Part shown: piece by piece, positions 1-5,375 of the stretch | How positions within the stretch are numbered: position 1 is the first letter of the stretch | How the letters are laid out: each line of letters opens with the position of its first letter | Assembly (NCBI GenBank): GCA_902772755.1 | Contig: CACYCD010000247.1 | Coordinates: forward strand, 1-5,375 | DNA: 5,375 nucleotides | Direction of reading: 5' to 3' | DNA from: an uncultured Ruminococcus sp. | GTDB taxonomy: Bacteria > Bacillota > Clostridia > Oscillospirales > Acutalibacteraceae | Made by a program: the position numbers and the translations under genes | Notes under the pieces: model-generated | What the model was told of the DNA's origin: nothing | Seen by the model: the letters and a program-made list of their open reading frames with translations, nothing else | Databases searched by the model: none

Positions 1-426
1 CCGGGGCTTGCGAATTATCTCAATAATGAATGTGAGCTTAAGGACGTCATCAAGGACACCAAAAACGAGAATTTGAAGGCTATCTGCTTTGGTGTAATAC
101 CGCCGAATCCCTCTGAGCTTTTGGCGAGTGAGGCTATGATGGAGATGGTTTCCGTCCTTGAAAAGGAATATGACTACATAATATTTGACACGCCACCTAT
201 AGGCGTTGTTATAGACTGTCTGCCGATAGTAAAGTCTGTTGACGGTGTTGTTGTGGTAGTAAGAAATGAAATGACCACCTATCCCGAGATGGAAAAGACG
301 ATAGAGGCACTTAAACGGGCAAAAGCCAAAATTTTGGGCGTCATAGTCAACCGTGTCAGACCGACGGGTCTGGGCAAGTACGGCGGACGCTACGGACAAT
401 ACAATAAATACGAAGGGTACTATTGA
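1..426 (+). CDS. CpsD/CapB-family tyrosine-protein kinase, C-terminal part (5' truncated by window edge)
   Basis: This is the last 141 residues of a bacterial tyrosine autokinase (BY-kinase) of the kind that controls chain length and export of capsule or exopolysaccharide with a membrane adaptor (CpsC/Wzz-like). The frame is open from base 1, so the gene starts outside the window and the TTG at 73 is not the true start. Visible family marks are GLANYL near fragment residue 2, PPNPSELL at 34-41, the Walker B-like IIFDTPP at 60-66, ILGVIVNR near residue 110, and a tail with six tyrosines in the last 15 residues (KYGGRYGQY then NKYEGYY), the usual autophosphorylation cluster. Walker A and A' should lie upstream and cannot be checked, nor whether the adaptor is fused or separate. 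It ends 18 bases before the sugar transferase. The family call is firm; the partner and exact name are inferred. Confidence 0.93.
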   Translation, partial: PGLANYLNNECELKDVIKDTKNENLKAICFGVIPPNPSELLASEAMMEMVSVLEKEYDYIIFDTPPIGVVIDCLPIVKSVDGVVVVVRNEMTTYPEMEKTIEALKRAKAKILGVIVNRVRPTGLGKYGGRYGQYNKYEGYY

Positions 427-444
427 TGAGAACGGAGGAACAGT

Positions 445-1128
445 ATGCAGAGTGCTTATTTGAACAGAACAGCAGCTGCAAAAAAATCAGCTCCCATTAC
501 TACTACACCGAGAAAGCTGCATATGATTTTTTACAATGTGATAAAAAGAGCCTTTGATATCACAGCTTCTCTTCTTGCACTTATCATTCTCAGTCCCGTG
601 TTCCTTGTTCTGGCTATCCTCATAAAGCTTGACAGTCCCGGTCCCGTGCTGTATGTTTCGGACAGAGTGGGGCTTTACGGAAAGGTTTTCAAGTTCTATA
701 AATTCAGAAGTATGAGGACAGACGCCGATGAAATATATAATGAACTGCTTGAAACCAACGAAACGGGCGGCCCCACCTTCAAGATGAAGGACGATCCCCG
801 TGTTACAAAGATAGGAAAGTTTATCAGAAAATACAGCCTCGATGAGCTTCCGCAGTTTTATAACATACTCAAAGGGGATATGAGCTTTGTGGGTCCCCGT
901 TCTCCGCTGGTGCGTGAGGTAGAGCTGTACGATAAACGGGCAATGAGAAGGCTGAACGTGGTTGGCGGTCTTACCTGTTATTGGCAGTACAGGGGCAGAA
1001 GCTCGATAGATTTTGAAGGAATGGTCAATCTTGACCTTCAATACATAAAGGACAGAGGGATCTTGACAGATCTTAAGATCCTGTTCAGAACCATACCTGC
1101 CGTTTTAAAGGGCGACGGTGCTTATTAA
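445..1128 (+). CDS. Undecaprenyl-phosphate sugar-1-phosphate transferase (bacterial sugar transferase family)
   Basis: This 227-residue monotopic phosphoglycosyl transferase moves a sugar 1-phosphate from a nucleotide sugar to undecaprenyl phosphate, the first step of repeat-unit assembly at the cytoplasmic membrane face. A single hydrophobic segment at about 39-60 contains the Ser50-Pro51 pair expected to kink a re-entrant helix. KFYKFRSM lies at 83-90, DDPRVTKIG at 116-124, the catalytic Asp133-Glu134 dyad in SLDELPQ at 131-137, and FVGPRSP at 148-154. The C-terminus KGDGAY is typical of the family. It is the short form, like PglC or the C-terminal half of WbaP/CpsE, without the multi-span N-terminal membrane domain. 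The ATG at 445 is chosen because GGAGG at 434-438 sits 6 bases ahead; Met27 is a weaker alternative. Donor sugar (glucose, galactose or an N-acetyl sugar) cannot be read from the sequence. Confidence 0.95.
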   Translation: MQSAYLNRTAAAKKSAPITTTPRKLHMIFYNVIKRAFDITASLLALIILSPVFLVLAILIKLDSPGPVLYVSDRVGLYGKVFKFYKFRSMRTDADEIYNELLETNETGGPTFKMKDDPRVTKIGKFIRKYSLDELPQFYNILKGDMSFVGPRSPLVREVELYDKRAMRRLNVVGGLTCYWQYRGRSSIDFEGMVNLDLQYIKDRGILTDLKILFRTIPAVLKGDGAY

Positions 1129-1147
1129 GGGCATCACTAAGGATACC

Positions 1148-1155
1148 AAAGGAGG
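1148..1155 (+). promoter_or_regulatory. Ribosome binding site that sets the rmlA start
   Basis: AAAGGAGG lies 7 bases before ATG 1163. This strong Shine-Dalgarno sequence rules out the in-frame upstream extension back to 1118, which would overlap the previous gene and add 15 residues ahead of the canonical MKGIILAGG start. Confidence 0.85.
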
Positions 1156-1162
1156 AATCACA

Positions 1163-2062
1163 ATGAAGGGAATTATACTCGCAGGCGGATCCGGAACTCG
1201 TCTTTATCCGCTGACAAAGGTCACCAGCAAACAGCTATTGCCTATCTATGACAAGCCGATGATCTATTATCCGCTGTCTGTGCTTATGATGGCAGGCATA
1301 CGTGAGATACTGATTATCTCAACACCGCAGGATACTCCCCGTTTTGAATCCCTGCTGGGTGACGGAAGTCAATTCGGTATAGATCTTTGCTACAAGGTCC
1401 AGCCGTCTCCCGACGGACTTGCACAGGCATTCATCATCGGTGCCGATTTTATCGGTGATGACACAGTCGCCATGGTGCTTGGCGACAATATCTTTGCAGG
1501 CAACGGTATGAAAAAACGCCTGAAGGTAGCAGTTGACAATGCAGAATGTGGCAGAGGTGCAACGGTTTTCGGCTATTATGTTGATGACCCCGAAAGATTC
1601 GGAATAGTTGAGTTCGACAAAAACGGCAAGGCTGTTTCCATTGAGGAGAAGCCGAAGAACCCCAAGAGCAACTACTGCGTCACGGGACTCTATTTCTATG
1701 ACAACAAGGTTGTCGAGTATGCCAAGGATCTAAAGCCCTCGGCAAGGGGAGAGCTGGAGATCACCGACTTAAACCGCATTTATCTGGAGAATGGCAGTCT
1801 TAATGTTGAGCTGCTGGGTCAGGGCTTCACCTGGCTTGACACCGGTACGCACGAGAGCTTGGTCGATGCAACCAACTTTGTAAAAACCATGGAAACTCAT
1901 CAGCACAGAAAGATAGCCTGTCTGGAGGAGATAGCTTATCTCAACGGCTGGATCTCAAAGGAAGATGTGCTGGTTATGTATGAGGAGCTAAAGAAAAATC
2001 AGTACGGACAGTATCTCAAGGATGTACTTGACGGCAAGTACATAGATGTTTTGAACAGTTAA
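1163..2062 (+). CDS. rmlA: Glucose-1-phosphate thymidylyltransferase (RmlA)
   Basis: This 299-residue cytoplasmic nucleotidyltransferase joins dTTP and glucose 1-phosphate to give dTDP-glucose and pyrophosphate, the first step of dTDP-rhamnose and other dTDP-6-deoxysugars. It begins with the nucleotide-binding signature [11 protein letters not shown] (8-18) followed by [17 protein letters not shown] (22-38) with the active-site Lys23. LGDN at 106-109 carries the metal-binding Asp108, EEKP at 161-164 and VTGLYFYD at 173-180 form the sugar pocket, and WLDTGT at 224-229 gives the second metal ligand Asp226. Length and motifs fit the short, homotetrameric RmlA type (about 290 residues). Start chosen from the strong AAAGGAGG 7 bases upstream. 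It lies 34 bases after the sugar transferase and 13 bases before rmlB, so operon transcription is likely. No missing key residue is seen. Confidence 0.97.
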   Translation: MKGIILAGGSGTRLYPLTKVTSKQLLPIYDKPMIYYPLSVLMMAGIREILIISTPQDTPRFESLLGDGSQFGIDLCYKVQPSPDGLAQAFIIGADFIGDDTVAMVLGDNIFAGNGMKKRLKVAVDNAECGRGATVFGYYVDDPERFGIVEFDKNGKAVSIEEKPKNPKSNYCVTGLYFYDNKVVEYAKDLKPSARGELEITDLNRIYLENGSLNVELLGQGFTWLDTGTHESLVDATNFVKTMETHQHRKIACLEEIAYLNGWISKEDVLVMYEELKKNQYGQYLKDVLDGKYIDVLNS

Positions 2063-2066
2063 GGAG
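2061..2066 (+). promoter_or_regulatory. Ribosome binding site for rmlB, overlapping the rmlA stop codon
   Basis: AAGGAG begins inside the rmlA TAA stop (2060-2062). It is 3 bases from an ATG at 2070 and 9 bases from a second in-frame ATG at 2076. The 9-base gap is workable and the 3-base gap is too short, so the second ATG is preferred. The overlap suggests coupled translation of rmlA and rmlB. Confidence 0.7.
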
Positions 2067-2075
2067 TTTATGCGT

Positions 2076-3095
2076 ATGACGATCATAGTTACAGGCGGAG
2101 CAGGCTTTATAGGAAGTAATTTTGTTTTTCACATGCTGAAAAAATATCCCGAATACAGGATAATTTGCCTTGACAAGCTGACCTATGCAGGCAATCTTTC
2201 CACACTTGAGCCTGTGATAGACAATCCGAATTTCAGATTTGTGAAGGCAGATATTTGTGACAGAGAAGCTGTGTACAAGCTTTTTGAGGACGAGAAGCCC
2301 GATATGGTTGTCAATTTTGCGGCAGAAAGCCATGTAGACCGCTCTATTGAGAATCCGGCGATCTTTTTGGAAACAAATATTATGGGTACGGCTGTGCTGA
2401 TGGACGCCTGCAACAAATACGGCATACAGCGTTATCATCAGGTGTCAACGGACGAGGTTTACGGAGATCTTCCGCTTGACCGTCCCGACCTCTTCTTTAC
2501 GGAGGAAACACCAATACACACCAGTTCACCCTACAGCAGCTCAAAGGCAGGTGCGGATCTTCTGGTGCTTGCTTATCACAGAACCTACGGCTTGCCCGTG
2601 ACTATTTCAAGATGCTCAAACAACTACGGTCCCTATCATTTCCCCGAAAAGCTCATACCGCTGATGATAGCGAATGCACTCAATGACAAGCCTCTGCCCG
2701 TGTACGGCGAGGGTCTTAACGTGCGTGACTGGCTCTATGTTGAGGACCACTGCAAGGCTATAGACCTCATTATCCACAAGGGCAGAGTAGGCGAGGTGTA
2801 TAACATCGGCGGTCACAACGAGATGAAGAACATCGATATAGTTAAGCTCATCTGTAAGGAGCTGAACAAGCCCGAGAGCCTCATCACCTTTGTGACTGAC
2901 AGGAAGGGTCACGATATGCGTTATGCCATCGACCCCACTAAGATACATAATGAGCTTGGCTGGCTGCCTGAAACAATGTTTAAGGACGGCATCAAAAAGA
3001 CTATCAAGTGGTATCTTGACAACAAAGATTGGTGGGAGACCATCATCTCGGGCGAATATCAGAATTATTACGAGAAAATGTACGGAAACAGATAA
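2076..3095 (+). CDS. rmlB: dTDP-glucose 4,6-dehydratase (RmlB)
   Basis: This 339-residue, NAD-dependent extended short-chain dehydrogenase turns dTDP-glucose into dTDP-4-keto-6-deoxyglucose, directly after RmlA. The Rossmann glycine motif is TGGAGFIG (6-13), the adenosine-binding Asp33 is in CLDKLTYAGN (31-40), and NFAAESHVDRS spans 80-90. The catalytic set is intact: Thr125-Asp126-Glu127 in STDEVYGD and Tyr153 with Lys157 in SPYSSSK. RCSNNYGPYHFPEKLIP follows, and RDWLYVEDHCKAI, a substrate-domain signature, lies further on. The start is placed at ATG 2076, giving MTIIVTGG; ATG 2070 would add only Met-Arg. The product is a branch point: RmlC and RmlD would take it to dTDP-L-rhamnose, but other enzymes make other deoxysugars, and neither rmlC nor rmlD is seen here. 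Confidence 0.97.
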   Translation: MTIIVTGGAGFIGSNFVFHMLKKYPEYRIICLDKLTYAGNLSTLEPVIDNPNFRFVKADICDREAVYKLFEDEKPDMVVNFAAESHVDRSIENPAIFLETNIMGTAVLMDACNKYGIQRYHQVSTDEVYGDLPLDRPDLFFTEETPIHTSSPYSSSKAGADLLVLAYHRTYGLPVTISRCSNNYGPYHFPEKLIPLMIANALNDKPLPVYGEGLNVRDWLYVEDHCKAIDLIIHKGRVGEVYNIGGHNEMKNIDIVKLICKELNKPESLITFVTDRKGHDMRYAIDPTKIHNELGWLPETMFKDGIKKTIKWYLDNKDWWETIISGEYQNYYEKMYGNR

Positions 3096-3108
3096 AATTT
3101 ACTGCAAC

Positions 3109-3140
3109 ACAGCTCGATCATGATGTCATGAACGGGCTGT
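3109..3140. repeat. 32-base near-palindrome just after rmlB
   Basis: The left arm ACAGCTCG (3109-3116) pairs with CGGGCTGT (3133-3140) with one T-G wobble. After one A/A mismatch (3117/3132), TCATG (3118-3122) pairs with CATGA (3127-3131) around a four-base loop ATGT (3123-3126). That gives 13 pairs in a compact stem, 13 bases past the rmlB stop. The next T run (3157-3160) is 16 bases further on, so it is not a standard intrinsic terminator. It could be an RNA hairpin that protects or limits the upstream message, or a DNA operator. Confidence 0.75.
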
Positions 3141-3157
3141 ATGAGTGTAATCGGTCT

Positions 3158-3177
3158 TTTGTGCCGAAAAGCACAGA
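3158..3177 (+). repeat. Short hairpin in the rmlB to glycosyltransferase gap
   Basis: TTTGTGC (3158-3164) pairs with GCACAGA (3171-3177), seven pairs with one T-G wobble, around the loop CGAAAA. It is not followed by a T run. On its own this is weak and could be chance; it is listed because it lies between two stronger inverted repeats. Confidence 0.45.
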
Positions 3178-3210
3178 TAACAGGGGTGCGTTATCCGGAC
3201 TGCGGACGAT

Positions 3211-3262
3211 ATACCGAAATTTTCAGAATGGGCGAATTACGAGTTTTTAAAATTGTCGGTAT
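3211..3262. repeat. Long imperfect inverted repeat before the Alg14-like gene
   Basis: ATACCGA (3211-3217) pairs with TCGGTAT (3256-3262) and AATTTT (3218-3223) with AAAATT (3249-3254), leaving only G3255 bulged. This gives 13 pairs around a 25-base loop. The right arm ends 11 bases before the GGGAG ribosome binding site (3274-3278) of the next gene. The large loop and lack of a T run after the right arm argue against a simple terminator; a role in controlling translation or transcription of the downstream genes is possible. Confidence 0.6.
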
Positions 3263-3287
3263 CTCATAACTTCGGGAGTGAAATAAT

Positions 3288-3737
3288 ATGAAAATATGTT
3301 TGGTCGGTTCATCGGGCGGACATCTTACACATTTATATATGCTTAAACCGTTTTGGAAGGATAAGAACCGTTTTTGGGTGACCTTTGATAAGGAGGACGC
3401 AAAGAGCCTTCTGAGAGATGAAAAAATGTACCCCTGCTACTACCCCACCAACCGCAGTCTTAAAGCACTTATTATAAATACCGTCCGTGCGTGGAAGATA
3501 TTGAGAAAGGAAAAACCGGATCTCATCATTTCCTCGGGTGCGGCGGTTGCAGTGCCGTTCTTTTATTTGGGCAAGCTGTTTGGTGCAAAGACGATATTTA
3601 TTGAGGTATTTGACAGGATAGATAAGTCCACAATGACAGGCAGGCTGATCTATCCCGTGGCAGACAGATTTATTGTTGAGTGGGAAGAAATGAAGAGTGT
3701 CTATCCGAAGGCGATAAATTTAGGCAGTATATTCTGA
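3288..3737 (+). CDS. Alg14-like half-glycosyltransferase, membrane-recruiting subunit (PssD/EpsE/Cps14F type)
   Basis: This 149-residue protein resembles the Alg14-type half of split glycosyltransferases such as pneumococcal Cps14F and lactococcal EpsE; it is thought to anchor and help its catalytic partner at the membrane. The nucleotide-fold start is MKICLVGSSGGHL (GSSGGHL at 7-13). LRKEKPDLIISSGAAVAVP (72-90) is the expected middle motif, and hydrophobic residues about 79-98 could touch the membrane. FIEVFDRIDKSTMTGRLIYP (104-123) and the end VYPKAINLGSIF are characteristic. Length matches the bacterial family, which is shorter than yeast Alg14. The start has GGGAG at 3274-3278, 9 bases upstream, weaker than elsewhere in the operon. 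The partner starts 11 bases after its stop, as usual for this pair. It is probably inactive alone. Which sugar is transferred is not visible. Confidence 0.92.
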   Translation: MKICLVGSSGGHLTHLYMLKPFWKDKNRFWVTFDKEDAKSLLRDEKMYPCYYPTNRSLKALIINTVRAWKILRKEKPDLIISSGAAVAVPFFYLGKLFGAKTIFIEVFDRIDKSTMTGRLIYPVADRFIVEWEEMKSVYPKAINLGSIF

Positions 3738-3748
3738 TAGGTGGAAAT

Positions 3749-4258
3749 ATGATTTTTGTTACAGTAGGAACACATGAACAGCAGTTTAACCGACTGGTCG
3801 AGTGCGTTGACAGGTTGAAGGGTGACGGCATAATAACGGAAGAGGTAGTCATTCAGACAGGCTTCAGCACCTATGAGCCAAAGCACTGCACTTACAAAAA
3901 CCTGTTTCCGTTTGATAAGATGGAGGATTATGTGGCAAAAGCACGCATAATAATCACCCACGGCGGACCGTCAAGCTTTATTATGCCGCTGCAGTACGGA
4001 AAAACTCCCATCGTTGTGCCAAGACGTGTTGAATTTGACGAGCATGTCAATAATCATCAGCTTGAATTTTGCAAGGCTGTTTCAAAGAGAATGGGTACGA
4101 TAGTGGTGGTTGAGGATATCGAAAAGCTAAAGGATGTTATTCTTGATTATGACAGCATAATATCCACTATTAGCTCGGATATTCAGACAAACAACCGCAA
4201 ATTCAATGAGAATTTTGCCAAGGTTGTTGACGACTTGTTCAAGGATAAGAGGCATTAA
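3749..4258 (+). CDS. Alg13-like catalytic half-glycosyltransferase (PssE/EpsF/Cps14G type)
   Basis: This 169-residue protein matches the C-terminal domain of family 28 glycosyltransferases (MurG/Alg13 type), which binds the UDP-sugar donor. It starts MIFVTVGTHEQQFNRLV (1-17), with the Alg13-like TVGT motif and following Phe-x-x-Leu; ITHGGPSS (69-76) is the donor-binding glycine segment; PIVVPRRVEFDEHVNNHQ (87-104) is the conserved loop, ending in the usual Asn-His-Gln. With the preceding Alg14-like protein it should form one enzyme at the inner membrane that adds the second sugar to the lipid-linked primer. In pneumococcus type 14 the equivalent pair adds galactose to glucose; that specificity is not assumed here. 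The start is ATG 3749, after AGGTGG at 3739-3744; the open frame back to 3680 overlaps the previous gene and is rejected. Only one base separates it from the next gene. Confidence 0.92.
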   Translation: MIFVTVGTHEQQFNRLVECVDRLKGDGIITEEVVIQTGFSTYEPKHCTYKNLFPFDKMEDYVAKARIIITHGGPSSFIMPLQYGKTPIVVPRRVEFDEHVNNHQLEFCKAVSKRMGTIVVVEDIEKLKDVILDYDSIISTISSDIQTNNRKFNENFAKVVDDLFKDKRH

Positions 4259-4259
4259 G

Positions 4260-5375
4260 ATGACAAAGGTCGGGATCCTCTCTATGCAGAGAATTGCAAA
4301 CTACGGTTCATTTTTGCAGGCATACGGACTAAAGGGTCTGTTGGAAGAGCTTGGCTGTGAGGTGCAGTTTGTTGACTATCATCCGGGCAAGACCCTTATA
4401 CCGGCTGACGGAGGAACAGGCATAAAGAGGAAGATATCGAAGGTAACGGAGGTTTTCAAGTATAAAGCTCCGTTTGGGGAAAAGCTGAGATTTATCAAAT
4501 ATAAAAAAAATTACGCAAAAAACTACTACCCGTATTTGGGTATAGATGAAAATATGAACTACAGCCCCTCGTTGGACGTGCTGGTGATCGGCAGTGACGA
4601 GGTGTTCAACTGTGTGCAGAATAATACCAACGTGGGATTTACGCTCGAATTGTTTGGCGAGGGAAACAGGGCAAGCAGGGTGATAACCTATGCCGCCTCG
4701 TTCGGCAACACCACTCTAAAGACCCTGCGACAGTACCGAGTGGCTGACAGGGTGGCTGACGCACTTAAAAAGCTGGATGCCGTTTCGGTGCGTGACGCAA
4801 ACAGCGGACGTGTGGTTTCCCGTCTGACGGGCAGAGAGCCTGTGTATAACCTTGACCCCGTGCTGGTGTATGACTTTTTGGGAAAGTGTGAGGATATACC
4901 CGACAATGTTCCCGAGAAGAATTATATGCTCCTGTATGGATATTCGGGCAGATTTTCAACAGAGGAATGCAAGAAGATCCGCCGTTATGCCGACAGCCGA
5001 GGGCTGAAAATTTTCTGTATCGGCGGTGTGCAGAATGTCTGTGACAGGTTCATCGACTGCAATCCGTTTGAGGTCATCGCCTATTTCAAAAACGCCGACT
5101 GCGTTGTCACCGATACCTTCCACGGCAGTATTATGTCCGTTATCACGCACAGGCAGTTTGTCAGCTTTGTCAGGGAGAGCGGTTACGGCAATTCGGAAAA
5201 GCTCACCGACCTGCTGGAGCGTCTCAGCCTGAGCGACAGGATAGTGAGCAGTGCCGAGGAGCTTTCCGCAGTGATGCAGAAGAGTATCGATTGGAAAACG
5301 ACTGACGAAATAATAGCCCGTGAACGAAAATCAGCTGTAAAATATCTGAAGGATAACGTAAATTTTGATGAGGTA
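4260..5375 (+). CDS. Polysaccharide pyruvyl transferase family protein (3' end beyond window)
   Basis: The frame runs 372 codons from ATG 4260 to the last base without a stop. Family members are about this long, so only a few residues are probably missing. Marks of the family are NYGSFLQAYGL at 14-24, VIGSDEVFN at 109-117, SVRD at 176-179, NLDPVL at 197-202, and VTDTFHGSIMSVI from 283, containing the conserved His288-Gly289-Ser290. Characterised members such as CsaB and WcaK are linked to moving pyruvate from phosphoenolpyruvate onto a sugar as a ketal, giving the polymer a negative charge. Many operon members are untested, so the activity is inferred. AGAGG at 4248-4252, inside the previous gene, lies 7 bases before the start, and the 1-base gap suggests coupled translation. 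No signal peptide or membrane span is seen, which fits a cytoplasmic enzyme acting on lipid-linked repeat units. Confidence 0.9.
   Translation, partial: MTKVGILSMQRIANYGSFLQAYGLKGLLEELGCEVQFVDYHPGKTLIPADGGTGIKRKISKVTEVFKYKAPFGEKLRFIKYKKNYAKNYYPYLGIDENMNYSPSLDVLVIGSDEVFNCVQNNTNVGFTLELFGEGNRASRVITYAASFGNTTLKTLRQYRVADRVADALKKLDAVSVRDANSGRVVSRLTGREPVYNLDPVLVYDFLGKCEDIPDNVPEKNYMLLYGYSGRFSTEECKKIRRYADSRGLKIFCIGGVQNVCDRFIDCNPFEVIAYFKNADCVVTDTFHGSIMSVITHRQFVSFVRESGYGNSEKLTDLLERLSLSDRIVSSAEELSAVMQKSIDWKTTDEIIARERKSAVKYLKDNVNFDEV

Larger units (their letters stand above)
3096..3287 (+). other. 192-base intergenic gap rich in inverted repeats, no convincing gene
   Basis: This is by far the largest gap among genes otherwise separated by 1 to 34 bases. 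No reading frame in it has both a ribosome binding site and recognisable protein. It holds a 32-base near-palindrome (3109-3140), a short hairpin (3158-3177), a small TCCG/CGGA hairpin (3194-3206) and a long imperfect inverted repeat (3211-3262). I could not find a persuasive -35/-10 promoter pair, nor a stem followed directly by a T run. It might be a leader RNA, an attenuator or anti-termination element, an operator, or the remains of a lost gene; the sequence alone does not decide. Confidence 0.6.

Noticed and set aside
487..1041. Long open frame on the - strand (184 residues) opposite the sugar transferase
   Set aside because: It lies wholly antisense to a gene with clear catalytic motifs, and its translation resembles no family I know. 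It is a shadow of the codon bias on the + strand.
1118..1162. Upstream extension of rmlA by 15 residues, overlapping the sugar transferase end
   Set aside because: The strong AAAGGAGG at 1148-1155 and the canonical RmlA N-terminus both place the start at 1163.
3109..3160. Intrinsic terminator after rmlB
   Set aside because: The stem is strong, but the first T run (3157-3160) is 16 bases past it and only four long, so it lacks the defining adjacent T tract.
3029..3250. 73-residue open frame overlapping the end of rmlB and running into the gap
   Set aside because: It starts inside rmlB in another frame, its composition looks like out-of-frame translation, and no ribosome binding site supports it.
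3141..3269. 42-codon open frame in the intergenic gap, starting MSVIGLL
   Set aside because: There is no Shine-Dalgarno sequence before the ATG, its start abuts the palindrome, and no recognisable motif is present.
4501..4522. Runs of eight and six A in the pyruvyl transferase gene as a phase-variable or slippery site
   Set aside because: The reading frame continues intact on both sides with conserved motifs downstream, the tract is short, and it encodes an ordinary Lys/Asn/Tyr-rich stretch. No downstream pseudoknot was seen.
4688..5150. Several short - strand and + strand open frames inside the pyruvyl transferase gene
   Set aside because: All are shadows of a continuous 372-codon frame with conserved family motifs.
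1..5375. CRISPR array, tRNA, rRNA, insertion sequence or prophage signal
   Set aside because: I saw no spaced direct repeats, cloverleaf, transposase-like protein or terminal inverted repeats anywhere in the window.

Overview
The window is a stretch of an exopolysaccharide or capsule biosynthesis operon. It most likely comes from a low-to-mid GC Gram-positive bacterium of the Clostridia, perhaps Ruminococcus-like. This rests on several points: a CpsD/YwqD-type tyrosine autokinase with a tyrosine-rich tail, strong GGAGG-type ribosome binding sites before most genes, free use of AGA/AGG arginine and ATA isoleucine codons, base composition that looks close to balanced by eye, and a pneumococcal/lactococcal-style pair of half-glycosyltransferases. 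The genus is an inference; no marker gene is present.

Layout: all seven recognised genes lie on the + strand. 1-426 is the 3' part of a bacterial tyrosine kinase (CpsD family), cut by the window edge. 445-1128 is a short polyprenyl-phosphate sugar-1-phosphate transferase that starts the lipid-linked repeat unit. 1163-2062 is rmlA and 2076-3095 is rmlB, the first two steps of dTDP-6-deoxysugar synthesis. A 192-base gap follows (3096-3287) with no convincing gene but several inverted repeats. 3288-3737 and 3749-4258 are an Alg14-like/Alg13-like pair that together should make one glycosyltransferase. 4260-5375 is a polysaccharide pyruvyl transferase family gene, open at the right edge and nearly complete. 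The genes before the gap are separated by 13 to 34 bases and those after it by 11 and 1 bases, so the set is probably co-transcribed.

How they work together (inference from family knowledge): the kinase controls chain assembly and length with a membrane partner encoded upstream. The phosphotransferase loads the first sugar phosphate on undecaprenyl phosphate at the inner membrane face, and the Alg14/Alg13-like pair is a good candidate to add the second sugar. RmlA and RmlB make dTDP-4-keto-6-deoxyglucose for a later residue (rhamnose if rmlC and rmlD exist elsewhere). The pyruvyl transferase family protein may add a ketal-linked pyruvate, giving an acidic polymer. Flippase, polymerase, rmlC and rmlD are not in the window.

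Nothing here is clearly a new system. The least explained piece is the gap at 3096-3287, which carries a striking near-palindrome of 32 bases just after rmlB and a second long inverted repeat just before the glycosyltransferase pair.
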